Below, one piece after another: positions 41,715 through 49,587 of a stretch of DNA of 64,000 nucleotides. Position numbers and translations under genes: made by a program. Within the stretch, counting starts at the first letter, position 1. Every line of letters begins with the position of its first letter. The DNA comes from DAHUYF01 sp963838385. GTDB taxonomy: Bacteria; Pseudomonadota; Alphaproteobacteria; ATCC43930; CGMCC-115725. Location of the stretch: contig CAWIRE010000006.1 of assembly GCA_963838385.1 (NCBI GenBank), positions 124,001 through 188,000 of the forward strand, in the 5' to 3' direction. The notes under the pieces were generated by a model that searched no databases, was not told the origin of the DNA, and was given only the letters and a program-made list of their open reading frames with translations.

Positions 41715-43610
41715 TCACTGTGTCGACTGCAGGAGATCGGTGATCATCTGGTTGGCGGTGGTGATCACCTTGGCGTTCGCGGCGTAGGCCTGCTGCGTGA
41801 TGATCAGGTTGCTGAACTCCGCGGCGATGTCGACGTTGGAGCTTTCCAGCTCGGAGGGTGCGATCTGACCCGCCGCGCCGGTGCCGGCCTGCTGCAGCAG
41901 GAAGCTGCCGGAGACGTTGGTCTGCGAATAGGCGTTGCCGCTCAGCGCCGCTAGACCGTTGGGGTTGTTGAAGGTGGCGATCGGGACGATGTAGATCGGC
42001 TGCTTCAGCCCGTTGTCGAAATTGGCGGTGACGATGCCGTGCTGATCGATGGTGATGCCGGTGAAGGTGCCGAACTGCAGGCCGTTCTGATTGACCTCCG
42101 TGGCGCTGAAACTCTTGCCGGTCTGGGTGAGGCCGTTGTTCGAGCCCACGGTGCCGAGATTGAAGGTGAGGGTTTGCGGCGTGGTGGCAATGGCCGGCCC
42201 GGTGGTCGACCAGTTGACGGTCATGCCGCTGAAGCCGCTGGCGAGATCGCCGCCGCCGGTGAAAGAGACCTGATTGCTGCCGTTGAAGGTGACGGCGCCG
42301 CCGACGATCGAAGCGCCGACGTTCCAGGTGTTCGGCGGCGGGTCCCCGATGGTGCCGGCGCTCAAGGTGAAGGGTGTGGTGGCGTTGTTGTCCGTCAAAG
42401 ATGCGGTGGCGCCGAGATAGTTGCTGCCGGAAGCGTCGGTGATCTCGAGGCTGTCGCCGTTGGGCGCCGAGGCGGTGACGTTTGTGTAGCCGGCCCCCGT
42501 CAAGGCGGTGTTCACAGCGGTGGCGAGATCGGCCATCGTCGGGCTGGTCTGGGTCAATGGACCGACCGCGACGGCGGTCGGGGTGCCGCCGACGTCGAGC
42601 GTCAGGGTGAAGCCGTCGTTATTCTGGAGGCTGTTGCCGCTGGGCAAGGTGAAGGACTGGCTGACGGTCGGGGTCATGACAGCGGCCGCGGTCGTATCGG
42701 TCAAGGTGGCCGTCGTGCCGGAAAGATAGTTTTTGCCGGAGCTGTCGGTGAGCTGGAGGCTGGTGCCGTTGACGGCCGAGGCGCTGACGCCGGTGATGTC
42801 CTGCGCCGCCAAGGCGGTGTTGAGCGCGGTGGCGATGGCGCTCATGGTCGGAGGCGTCGCGCTCACCGGACCGAAGGTGATGGGGTTGGCGACGCCATTG
42901 AGCGTCAGGCTGAAGGCGTCGCCGGTGTTGGTGGTGGGTATGGTGAAATTCTCGGTCGGCGCGACGCTGAAAGAAAGCGTCATGTCGTGCTCGGTGCCTT
43001 GGGCGTCATAGACCGGCACGGTGATGGTATTGGGGGTCGAGGTCGTGGTCGCATTCGAGGGCAGCTCGGCGGCGAGCGTGACCGTGCTGGTCGGCACCGC
43101 CGAGCCGCTGAGGCCGTTGATGTTGATGGTCTGCAGCGTGTCCAGCGAGGTCGCGGTGAGCTGGTTGTCGTTGCCGGCGGTGACCTGCGCCGCCTCGGCC
43201 GAGGTCAGCGGCTGGCCCTGCAGGAAGAAGCCGTCGCCGTTGACGAGGTCGCCATTGGCATTGATCGAGAACGAGCCGTCGCGGGTGAAGGAGAAGGCGC
43301 TGCTGTTGCTGGTCGTCGCGCTGTTGCTGACGACGAAGAAGCCGCCGCCGGAGATGGCGAGATCGGTGTTGGAGGAGGCCGCCTGCAGCAAGCCCTGCTG
43401 GTTGATGGTCGCCGTCGGATAGGCCACGACGCCGCCGGCGGTGTTGACCCCCGCCTGGGCGCTTTGCGTGACCAGCGTCGAGAAGCTCGATTCGGTCGCC
43501 TTGTAGGCGGTCGTGTTCGAGTTCGCGATGTTGTCCGAGATCATGCTCAAGGCCTGGCTTTCGGCCGTGAGGCCGGAAACGCCGGAGAGCAATGCACCGA
43601 AGATGCTCAT
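41715..43610 (-). CDS. flgE: Flagellar hook protein FlgE with a duplicated variable domain
   Basis: FlgE (631 aa) builds the hook. The conserved N-terminus (SIFGALLSGVSGLTAESQAL, MISDNIANSNTTAYKA) and C-terminus (SNVDIAAEFSNLIITQQAYA, ANAKVITTANQMITDLLQ) form the coiled D0/Dc core. It is longer than the enteric FlgE because of two consecutive copies of a roughly 95-residue module (about residues 235-330 and 331-430), each with a TIPTTN/TLPSGN start, a FGP/VGP strand, PTM-x-A-AT-A-NTAL and a LTDSSG/ITDASG strand. It is the last gene of fliK-flgD-flgE and is presumably sigma-54 dependent. Confidence 0.94.
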   Translation of the reverse strand: MSIFGALLSGVSGLTAESQALSMISDNIANSNTTAYKATESSFSTLVTQSAQAGVNTAGGVVAYPTATINQQGLLQAASSNTDLAISGGGFFVVSNSATTSNSSAFSFTRDGSFSINANGDLVNGDGFFLQGQPLTSAEAAQVTAGNDNQLTATSLDTLQTININGLSGSAVPTSTVTLAAELPSNATTTSTPNTITVPVYDAQGTEHDMTLSFSVAPTENFTIPTTNTGDAFSLTLNGVANPITFGPVSATPPTMSAIATALNTALAAQDITGVSASAVNGTSLQLTDSSGKNYLSGTTATLTDTTAAAVMTPTVSQSFTLPSGNSLQNNDGFTLTLDVGGTPTAVAVGPLTQTSPTMADLATAVNTALTGAGYTNVTASAPNGDSLEITDASGSNYLGATASLTDNNATTPFTLSAGTIGDPPPNTWNVGASIVGGAVTFNGSNQVSFTGGGDLASGFSGMTVNWSTTGPAIATTPQTLTFNLGTVGSNNGLTQTGKSFSATEVNQNGLQFGTFTGITIDQHGIVTANFDNGLKQPIYIVPIATFNNPNGLAALSGNAYSQTNVSGSFLLQQAGTGAAGQIAPSELESSNVDIAAEFSNLIITQQAYAANAKVITTANQMITDLLQSTQ

Positions 43611-43620
43611 GGGAGACCCC

Positions 43621-44346
43621 TTAGTTCGACGAGGACGAGGGCGAAGACGCGTTGACGATGTTGACGAGCTGGCTCATCGGCACTTCCACCCCCGAGACAT
43701 CGAAGGTGGCGACGTTGTTCTGGACGTTGACGCCGGTGACGGTGCCGACCGCGGTGGTGGTCGCCGTGATCGGATTGCCGTTGGCATCGCTCGAGGTGAC
43801 CTGGAGCGTGTAGACGCCGCCATCCGATTCCTGCGTGCCGGAGCTGGTCACGCCGTTCCAGTTGAAGGCGTAGGTGCCCGCCGCGGTCTGGCCGGTGGTG
43901 GAGTAGACCACGTTGCCGTTGGAATCGAGGACGCTGAGCGTGGTCGACTGGGCGGCGCTCGGCAGCGTGTAGGAGAAGGTGGCGTCGCTGTTCTCGAGCG
44001 CGGCCTGGTTGCCGTTGTACTGGATGGTATCGCCCACCATGGACTGCGCCGAGATCGCCTCGCTGGCGGTCTGGTTGGTGATCATGGTCGAGAGCTGGCT
44101 GTTGGTCTTGATCTGCTGCTCGACCTCGCTGAACTGCACCAGCTGATTGGTGAACTGGGCGCTGTCCATCGGGTTGAGCGGGTCCTGGTTCTGCAGCTGG
44201 GTCGTCAGCAGCGTCAGGAAGGTGTTGAAGTTCTGCGTGAAGTTGAGCACGCCATTGGCGCTCGCGCCATTGGCCGAGGTGTTGGCGTTGTTTGTCGTGG
44301 TGGCGTTGGGCGTGGTGGAGTTGACGCCGTTGATCGCGGAGGTCAT
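43621..44346 (-). CDS. flgD: Flagellar hook capping protein FlgD
   Basis: FlgD (241 aa) caps the growing hook and is lost afterwards. The conserved export/cap region FLTLLTTQLQNQDPLNPMDSA (a few residues beyond 40) is followed by QFTNQLVQFSEVEQQIKTN and later by the Ig-like FlgD domain (YAFNWNGVTSSGTQESDGGVYTLQV), then a tail. The N-terminus is rich in Asn, Thr and Ser, typical of exported axial proteins. It sits ten bases before flgE and eleven after fliK on the minus strand. Confidence 0.94.
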   Translation of the reverse strand: MTSAINGVNSTTPNATTTNNANTSANGASANGVLNFTQNFNTFLTLLTTQLQNQDPLNPMDSAQFTNQLVQFSEVEQQIKTNSQLSTMITNQTASEAISAQSMVGDTIQYNGNQAALENSDATFSYTLPSAAQSTTLSVLDSNGNVVYSTTGQTAAGTYAFNWNGVTSSGTQESDGGVYTLQVTSSDANGNPITATTTAVGTVTGVNVQNNVATFDVSGVEVPMSQLVNIVNASSPSSSSN

Positions 44347-44357
44347 GGGTGCCTTCC

Positions 44358-46142
44358 TCAGACTTGAATGTCGAGCGAGCCGGAGTGAGCGCTGAGCCGC
44401 GGCGCTGCCGACGCCACCGCGCCGACCTCCTCGAGCCCTGTCATGCCGCCGCGGACGCGCGATGCGCCGCCGCCGGACGATGACTGCTGGTTGAACTGAT
44501 CGCCGCCGCGCAGGTTGAAGCTGAGGCTGCCGCTGTCGGCCTGGAGGCCGGCGTCGCGCAGCGCTTGCGTGAGGCTGCCGGAATCCTGCTGCAGCATGTT
44601 GAGCGTGTCGCTGCGGTCGGCGGAGACCACCATGGACACGCTGCCGTCGTGATTGAAGCTGAGCTTCACCTGGACGGCGCCGAGATCGGCGGGCTGAAGC
44701 TGGATCTGGATCTCGTCATTGCCCTGCTTGACCGCCTGGCGCAGCGATACCGCGACCTGCTCGCCCGCAGCGAGCGAGGCGGTCGAGAGCGTGGGCGCGG
44801 CCTGAGGGGCGGCCGATGCGGCCGCCGGGGCCGGCGTGGCCTGAGCGGCTGTCGCCGCCGCCAGTTGCGATGCGGCGCTGTTGTTGCCCGCGGCAGAGGG
44901 ATCGCTTGGTGCCGGTGCTGCGGAGCTCGCGCCGGGGTCGGCGGCGACATGCGGCAGCGGCTGCGCGGCGATCGCGACGGCGGTCTTGGCCGCGGCGGCC
45001 GCGGCCTGATCGGCGCTGCCGCCTGTGCCGGGACCGGACGCGGCGGCCGTGCCGGTCGCGCCTAGGGGAGAGGTTGTCGTCGTCGCGGAGCTCGCGGAGG
45101 TCGCGTCGATGCCTTTTGCGTCGGCCGACACCTCGGTCGGCGTGAAGCTGGCCAGTGCGCTGCGCGGCTGCGAGACGAAGGGCGTGCCATTCGTCGTCGT
45201 CACGCGCGCGTTCATTGCCGCTGCCATCGATGGCAGGCTCTGCGTGGCGGCGAGCGTCTGGGTCGTCGCCGTGGCGCTCGTGGCGGCGGCGCTGCCGCTC
45301 GCATTCGCTGCCGGCGCCGGAGCCGCGGCCTTGCCGTCGTTTGCCGCCGCTGCGGCGGCGGCAGCGAGGTTCTGGGCGCTTGCCGCCGTCGCCGCCGCCG
45401 CGCCCGTCTTGGCCTCGCGAGCGCCGGCAGCCGTCGATGCGGCGGGCCCTGCGCTTGCGCTTGCCGCTGCTCCGGCCAGGGCCGCGGCCGCCGCTGCCAC
45501 TGCCGCTGCGTCCGTCCCGGCGGCGGTGGCGGCGCCGGTGCCGGCGGCCGCGGCGGCGCCATCGCCCGCCGCGGGCGTGGCGCTGCCGCCGGCCGAGGAT
45601 GGCGATGCGGCGGTCTTGGTGCCGCCCAGAGCGATCGCGCGCGCCGGCTGCGTCAGCAGTACCGGCAGCGGGATGATGACCGCGGCGGCGGCGTCAGTAC
45701 CGTCCGTGTGGCCGGTCGGATCCTTGGCGCTCGCCTGCTTGTCGCTGCCGTCCGTCGTCGCGCTCTTGCCGCCCGTCGTGCCGGTGGCGGCCGGCTTTGC
45801 CGGGGGCTGTGACGGAGGCTGCGCCTGGGTCTGCGACGGTGACTGCTGTGACTGCTGCGACTGCTGCGACTGCGACTGCTGTGTATGCGGCTGCGTCTGC
45901 GATTGCGGCGTCTGCGGCTGTTGCGGCGGCGCTTGCGGGGGAGGCGTCGGCGCCGCGTTGGCGCTGTCGCTCGATGACGGAGCGGTATTCAGATTGTTGG
46001 AGGGCGGCGGCTGGGAGGGGGCCTGCGCCTGCTGGAACATGCTGAGAAAGTTCGAGCCGCTGGCGTCGTTGAGAAACGACGGCGCCGGCAGGGGGGGCGG
46101 CGCGGGATCGATCGGCAGGGAAGGGGCGGCAAGCGCACTCAT
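44358..46142 (-). CDS. fliK: Flagellar hook-length control protein FliK
   Basis: FliK (594 aa) measures hook length and switches export specificity. The N-terminal 450 residues are low-complexity: a Gln/Pro/Ser block (QPPQQPQTPQSQTQ region) and long Ala runs. The C-terminal Flg_hook domain has IQLQPADLGAVQVKLSFNHDG, VVSADRSDTLNMLQQDSGSL and ALRDAGLQADSGSLSFNLRGG, as separate conserved segments. The start at 46142 (MSALAAPSL) has AAGGAA six bases upstream; the longer frame to 46274 crosses the promoter. A sigma-54 promoter lies 28-44 bases upstream, so it heads the fliK-flgD-flgE operon. Confidence 0.92.
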   Translation of the reverse strand: MSALAAPSLPIDPAPPPLPAPSFLNDASGSNFLSMFQQAQAPSQPPPSNNLNTAPSSSDSANAAPTPPPQAPPQQPQTPQSQTQPHTQQSQSQQSQQSQQSPSQTQAQPPSQPPAKPAATGTTGGKSATTDGSDKQASAKDPTGHTDGTDAAAAVIIPLPVLLTQPARAIALGGTKTAASPSSAGGSATPAAGDGAAAAAGTGAATAAGTDAAAVAAAAAALAGAAASASAGPAASTAAGAREAKTGAAAATAASAQNLAAAAAAAANDGKAAAPAPAANASGSAAATSATATTQTLAATQSLPSMAAAMNARVTTTNGTPFVSQPRSALASFTPTEVSADAKGIDATSASSATTTTSPLGATGTAAASGPGTGGSADQAAAAAAKTAVAIAAQPLPHVAADPGASSAAPAPSDPSAAGNNSAASQLAAATAAQATPAPAAASAAPQAAPTLSTASLAAGEQVAVSLRQAVKQGNDEIQIQLQPADLGAVQVKLSFNHDGSVSMVVSADRSDTLNMLQQDSGSLTQALRDAGLQADSGSLSFNLRGGDQFNQQSSSGGGASRVRGGMTGLEEVGAVASAAPRLSAHSGSLDIQV

Positions 46143-46169
46143 GGCTGTTCCTTTCGCTAGGAACGGGTC

Positions 46170-46186
46170 AGCAAGCGCTGTGCCAG
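46170..46186 (-). promoter_or_regulatory. Sigma-54 promoter of fliK-flgD-flgE
   Basis: Read on the minus strand, CTGGCACAGCGCTTGCT gives GG and GC separated by ten bases, an almost perfect -24/-12 element (TGGCAC-N5-TTGC). It is about 30 bases before the fliK start. Confidence 0.85.
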
Positions 46187-46291
46187 CCAAAAAACAAAGG
46201 TAACTAGCTGAATTGAAAAGAAAATATGTGCATGGAGGTTTTTGCCGGGCGGTCGGAAAGGCCCGGTCGGGCAAGCCGTGCCGCCGTGAAG

Positions 46292-46306
46292 CGGCAATCT
46301 TTGCCG
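46292..46306. promoter_or_regulatory. FlbD-type (ftr-like) dyad CGGCAA-N3-TTGCCG
   Basis: The perfect palindrome CGGCAATCTTTGCCG lies between the divergent fliK and flaG-like promoters. Related GCCGGGCA half-sites flank it. FlbD enhancer sites are GC-rich dyads of this sort; the gene for FlbD is in this window. Confidence 0.55.
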
Positions 46307-46320
46307 GGAGGCGGCCGAGT

Positions 46321-46335
46321 TGGCATGGGGATTGC
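46321..46335 (+). promoter_or_regulatory. Sigma-54 promoter of the flaG-like gene
   Basis: TGGCATGGGGATTGC has GG-N10-GC spacing and matches the flagellin promoters of this window at all but one position. The flaG-like start is about 105 bases downstream. Confidence 0.75.
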
Positions 46336-46440
46336 CAGTTAAGTTTTGATTACGGGCCACGCGGCAGACGAGTTTTCGGGGGTATAATTTCGCCTCCGCC
46401 TGAATTCCGGCATCTGCGCGGCGAGCCTTGGAGAAGGAAT

Positions 46441-46770
46441 GTGGCGGTAACGGATACAGCTTCGGCGCTGCCGATCCCGGCGACCCCCGTCGCCGGGCGC
46501 CAGGCGCCGGCCGCGGCGGACGCAGCCGGCCATGCGCCGACGCCTGCCGCGCCCGCGCCTGCGCCGGCGCCTGCGGCGCCGCCGCCGCCGCCGATCGGCC
46601 TCACTCTCTCTTTTGACGACGCGACGCATCGGCTCGTGCTGGAGGCGGTGGAGCCCGGCTCCGGCTTTGTGATCTCGCGGATCCCGCCAGGCTATGTGGT
46701 CAAGCAGTTCACGGCCAGCATCGGCGGCATCGCGCCTGCGCGCGGCGCCAAGGTCAACAGCGCCGTCTAG
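46441..46770 (+). CDS. FlaG-like flagellar protein
   Basis: This is a 109-residue protein. The first 55 residues are Ala/Pro-rich linker; the last 45 (LTLSFDDATHRLVLEAVEPG, SGFVISRIPPGYVVKQF) resemble the FlaG domain, where a strand pair ends in an I-x-R-IPP motif. FlaG proteins affect filament length or FliD/flagellin assembly. The GTG at 46441 follows GGAGAAGGA; the ATG two bases before is out of frame and stops at once. A sigma-54 promoter and FlbD-type dyad lie upstream, and the flagellin unit lies downstream. Confidence 0.68.
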   Translation: MAVTDTASALPIPATPVAGRQAPAAADAAGHAPTPAAPAPAPAPAAPPPPPIGLTLSFDDATHRLVLEAVEPGSGFVISRIPPGYVVKQFTASIGGIAPARGAKVNSAV

Positions 46771-46799
46771 GCAATTTCTGCCGGTTAACCAGAAAAATT

Positions 46800-46834
46800 T
46801 GCCGACCCGGCAGATATCGCCGGGCAGATCTTGC
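46800..46834. promoter_or_regulatory. FlbD-type dyads upstream of flagellin A
   Basis: TGCCG-ACC-CGGCA (46800-46812) and a second dyad GGCA-GATCT-TGCC (about 46822-46834) lie 85-120 bases before the sigma-54 promoter, an enhancer-like distance. Confidence 0.5.
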
Positions 46835-46918
46835 CGCACGCCCCCTCGGCAAGCGCCGCAATTTCGCGAAAAGCGCGGATTTCCGGGCGGGCCAGGCGAG
46901 GGCCGGCGGCCGCGGCGA

Positions 46919-46933
46919 TGGCATGGGCATTGC
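46919..46933 (+). promoter_or_regulatory. Sigma-54 promoter of flagellin A
   Basis: TGGCATGGGCATTGC has GG and GC ten bases apart. The flagellin ATG is at 46992, with GAAAGGATGATCT before it. Confidence 0.85.
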
Positions 46934-46991
46934 GACAGCGAGGCCGGGGTCGCGAAGCGGCCCTTTTTCTACCTAGAAAGGATGATCTCTC

Positions 46992-47858
46992 ATGTCCAGT
47001 AACGTCGTTCTCACCTCAGCGACCCGGCAGAACCTGCTCTCGCTGCAGGGCATCGATCAAACCACCTCCACGACGCAGGAACATCTCGCCACCGGCCTCA
47101 AGGTCGCGAGCGCCGTGGACAACGCGGTGTCGTTCTTCCAGGCCCAGTCGCTCAACAACCGCGCCAGCGCCCTTGCGTCGTACAAGGCCAGCATCGACCA
47201 GGCGGTCTCGTCGCTGACGACCGCGACCCAGGCCAGTCAGAGCGTCGTGTCGATCCTGCAGCAGCTGCAGGGTCTTCTCGACTCGGCCAAGACCCAGACG
47301 GCGTCTCAGCGCGCCGCCACGGCCAAGCAGTTCGACACGCTGTCCGTGCAGCTCAACAACCTGGTCAACGACGCTTCCTACCAGGGCTTGAACCTGGTGA
47401 ACTCCACGACGGCGGTGCTGACCGTGCAGTTCAGCACGCTCTCGACCTCGAAGCTGCAGGTCACCGGCACCAACCAGCAGGTCAGCAAGCTGGTGTCCGT
47501 GGGTTCCAAGGCGTCGGTGCTGGCGACGAGCTTCACCGGGCTCACCGCCGGGTTCTCCACCATCAGCAACAAGACGTTGATCTTCGACGCCGCCTTCAAC
47601 GTGCTGCAGAACTCGATCAGCACCGCGCAGTCGGACGCCCAGTCTCTGGGCGGCAACGTCACGTTCCTGAATACCCGGCTGGACTTCACCAGCCAGTACA
47701 TCACCACCCTGCAGGGCGGCGCGGACAAGGTGACCGTCGCCGACGTCAACGTGGAGAGCACCAACCTCGTCACGTTGCAGACCCAGCAGCAGCTCGCGAT
47801 TCAGTCGCTGTCGATCGCGACCCAGTCGGAGCAGAACGTTCTGCGTCTCTTCCACTAA
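46992..47858 (+). CDS. Flagellin A
   Basis: This is a 288-residue flagellin. The N-terminal D0/D1 region (ATRQNLLSLQGIDQTTSTTQ, EHLATGLKVASAVDNAVSFF, AQSLNNRASALASY) and the C-terminal D0 (QLAIQSLSIATQSEQNVLRLF) are recognisable. The centre is short and rich in Ser and Thr (STLSTSKLQVTGTNQQ; TSFTGLTAGFSTISNKT), offering O-glycosylation sites; there is no large D2/D3 domain. The gene has its own sigma-54 promoter and terminator. FlbT and FlaF, which control flagellin mRNA and export in alphaproteobacteria, are encoded about 3 kb downstream, and a Maf transferase beyond them. Confidence 0.93.
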   Translation: MSSNVVLTSATRQNLLSLQGIDQTTSTTQEHLATGLKVASAVDNAVSFFQAQSLNNRASALASYKASIDQAVSSLTTATQASQSVVSILQQLQGLLDSAKTQTASQRAATAKQFDTLSVQLNNLVNDASYQGLNLVNSTTAVLTVQFSTLSTSKLQVTGTNQQVSKLVSVGSKASVLATSFTGLTAGFSTISNKTLIFDAAFNVLQNSISTAQSDAQSLGGNVTFLNTRLDFTSQYITTLQGGADKVTVADVNVESTNLVTLQTQQQLAIQSLSIATQSEQNVLRLFH

Positions 47859-47888
47859 GTCGTACCTTTCCAGTAGTCACTGGCGGAT

Positions 47889-47917
47889 GGGCGGCCTTCG
47901 GGCCGCCCTTTCGTTTT
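47889..47917 (+). terminator. Terminator of flagellin A
   Basis: GGGCGGCC-TTCG-GGCCGCCC is a perfect eight-pair stem with a stable TTCG loop, followed by TTTCGTTTT. It lies 31 bases after the stop codon. Confidence 0.9.
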
Positions 47918-48002
47918 CCGGGCGACGCGCCGGCGGCGGTCGCCGCGGGCGATTTACCAATTATTGACCTTAACGCGGGCAAGCTCGGCGCGAGGAGACA
48001 AC

Positions 48003-48345
48003 ATGTCCGAGCGCCCGTGCCTCATGGTGGCGACCCCCTGCTGCGGCGGCGCAATCGCACACGCCTGCGGCGTCGGTGGCAAGACGCACCACGGACGCTC
48101 GCTCATCGCCGCCCCCGCGCAGGCGGGGGCCCAGGAGCAACCGCACGTCGCTGGCCCTGGGTCCCCGCTTTCGCGGGGACAGCGGCAGATGTTCTCTGCC
48201 CGACGCTCTCCCGCTTCTCCGGCGCCGGCTGCGCCGCCCGCGCGTCGATCCCGTCGTTTCGAGCCGGCAGGCGTTCCGGCTGATCGATTTCGACGGCGAC
48301 ATGACAAGCGGATCGATCGGGAGCGGGTGCGAGCGAGCTCGCCGA
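48003..48345 (+). pseudogene. Decayed 5' remnant of the flagellin-linked glycosyltransferase
   Basis: The first 17 codons (MSERPCLMVATPC and beyond) and the upstream region, including GAGGAGACAAC before the ATG, are near-identical to the intact gene at 49588. Homology then fades, a palindromic element occupies 48103-48186, and returns at about 48254-48341 (TTCGAGCCGGCA, GTTCCGGCTGATCGATTTCG, GCGGATCGATCGGGAGCGGG). The reading frame is lost. It is the leftover of the tandem duplication. The open frame that continues across this stretch is not protein-like. Confidence 0.8.
48103..48186. repeat. Palindromic REP-like element inside the pseudogene
   Basis: Two GC-rich arms face each other: GCCCCCGC-GCAG-GCGGGGGC at the left, followed by CCAGG, and at the right CCTGG then GTCCCCGC-TTTC-GCGGGGAC. 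Elements of this pattern (CCCGC..GCGGG with CCAG/CTGG inside) are common interspersed repeats in proteobacteria. Confidence 0.7.
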
Positions 48346-48394
48346 ATCGCAATCGAATGCGAACGCTGATTCCTGCCGGTTGGCCAAAAACATT

Positions 48395-48432
48395 TGCCGA
48401 CCCGGCAGCTATCGCCGGGCAGATCCTGCCGG
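48395..48432. promoter_or_regulatory. FlbD-type dyads upstream of flagellin B
   Basis: These are the same two dyads as before flagellin A: TGCCG-ACC-CGGCA (48395-48407) and GGGCAGATCCTGCCGG (48417-48432). Their retention in both copies fits selection. Confidence 0.5.
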
Positions 48433-48504
48433 ACGTCGGCCCCGTCGAGCGCGGCCATTTCATGAGACGCGCAGATTTCCGGGGCGGACCGGCGGCCGCG
48501 GCGA

Positions 48505-48519
48505 TGGCATGGGCATTGC
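48505..48519 (+). promoter_or_regulatory. Sigma-54 promoter of flagellin B
   Basis: TGGCATGGGCATTGC is identical to the flagellin A promoter element, 60 bases before the gene. Confidence 0.85.
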
Positions 48520-48578
48520 GAAGCGGGGCCGCGGGCGCGAAGCGGCCCTTTTCCCTATCCTGAAAAGGATGATCTCCC

Positions 48579-49447
48579 ATGTCCAGTAACGTCGTTCTCA
48601 CCGCAGCGACCCGGCAGAACCTGCTCTCGCTGCAAGGCATCGATCAAACGACCTCCACGACGCAGGAGCATCTCGCCACCGGCCTCAAGGTCGCGAGCGC
48701 CGTGGACAACGCGGTGTTGTTCTTCCAGGCCCAGTCGCTCAACGACCGCGCCAGCAGCCTCGCGCAGTACAAGGCCAACATCGACCAGGCGGTGTCGTCG
48801 CTGACGACGGCGACCCAGGCCAGCCAGAGCGTCGTGACGATCCTGCAGCAGATGCAGGGTCTTCTCGAACTCGGCCAAGACCCAGACGGCGGCTCAGCGC
48901 GCCGCCACGGCCAAGCAGTTCGACAATCTCTCCCTGCAGCTCAACAACCTAGTCAACGACGCTTCCTACCAGGGCTTGAACCTGGTGAACTCCACGGCGA
49001 CGGTCCTGAACGTGCAGTTCAGCACGCTCTCGACCTCGACCCTGAAGATCACCGGCACCAACCAGCAGGTCAGTGCCCTGATCTCGGTGGGATCGAAGGC
49101 TTCCGTGCTGGCGACGAGCTTCGTCGGGCTCGCCGCCGGGTTCTCCACCGTCAGCAACAAGAACGTCGATCTTCGACGCCGCCTTCAACGTGCTGCAGAA
49201 CTCGATCAGCACCGCGCAGTCGGACGCCCAGTCGCTGGGCGGCAACGTCACGTTCCTGAATACCCGGCTGGACTTCACCAGCCAGTACATCACCACCCTG
49301 CAGGGCGGCGCGGACAAGATGACCGTCGCCAACGTCAACGTGGAGAGCACCAACCTTGTCACGTTACAGACGCAGCAGCAGCTCGCGATTCAGTCGCTGT
49401 CGATCGCGACCCAGTCGGAGCAGAACGTCCTGCGTCTCTTCCACTAA
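48579..49447 (+). pseudogene. Flagellin B, tandem copy with two single-base frameshifts
   Basis: This is a paralogue of flagellin A. The frame runs from MSSNVVLTAATRQNLL to GLLE, breaks at AA 48868-48869 (A has one A), resumes as FDNLSLQLNNLVNDASYQG in the second frame, and breaks again at AA 49162-49163 before the third frame finishes with NVLRLF at 49447. Removing one A at each site gives 288 residues, exactly the length of flagellin A. The two genes differ at scattered codons (V/L, A/N changes), so they are not an assembly duplicate of one another. Promoter, dyads and terminator are intact, which argues for a working gene and two sequence errors rather than decay. Confidence 0.85.
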
Positions 49448-49473
49448 GCCGTTTCTTCCGGCCACCGGCGGAT

Positions 49474-49502
49474 GGGCGGCTTTCGGGCCGCCCATTCGTT
49501 TT
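49474..49502 (+). terminator. Terminator of flagellin B
   Basis: GGGCGGC-N6-GCCGCCC is followed by ATTCGTTTT. It is the diverged partner of the flagellin A terminator. Confidence 0.85.
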
Positions 49503-49587
49503 CCGGGCGCCGCGCCGGCGGCGGTCGCCGCGGGCGATTTACCAATTATTGACCTTAACGCGGCAAGCTCGACCGCGAGGAGACAAC

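Noticed and set aside
47964..48563. A 199-codon open frame between the flagellins as a real gene
   Set aside because: It is the glycosyltransferase remnant plus a palindromic repeat and promoter region; only the first 17 codons are protein-like.
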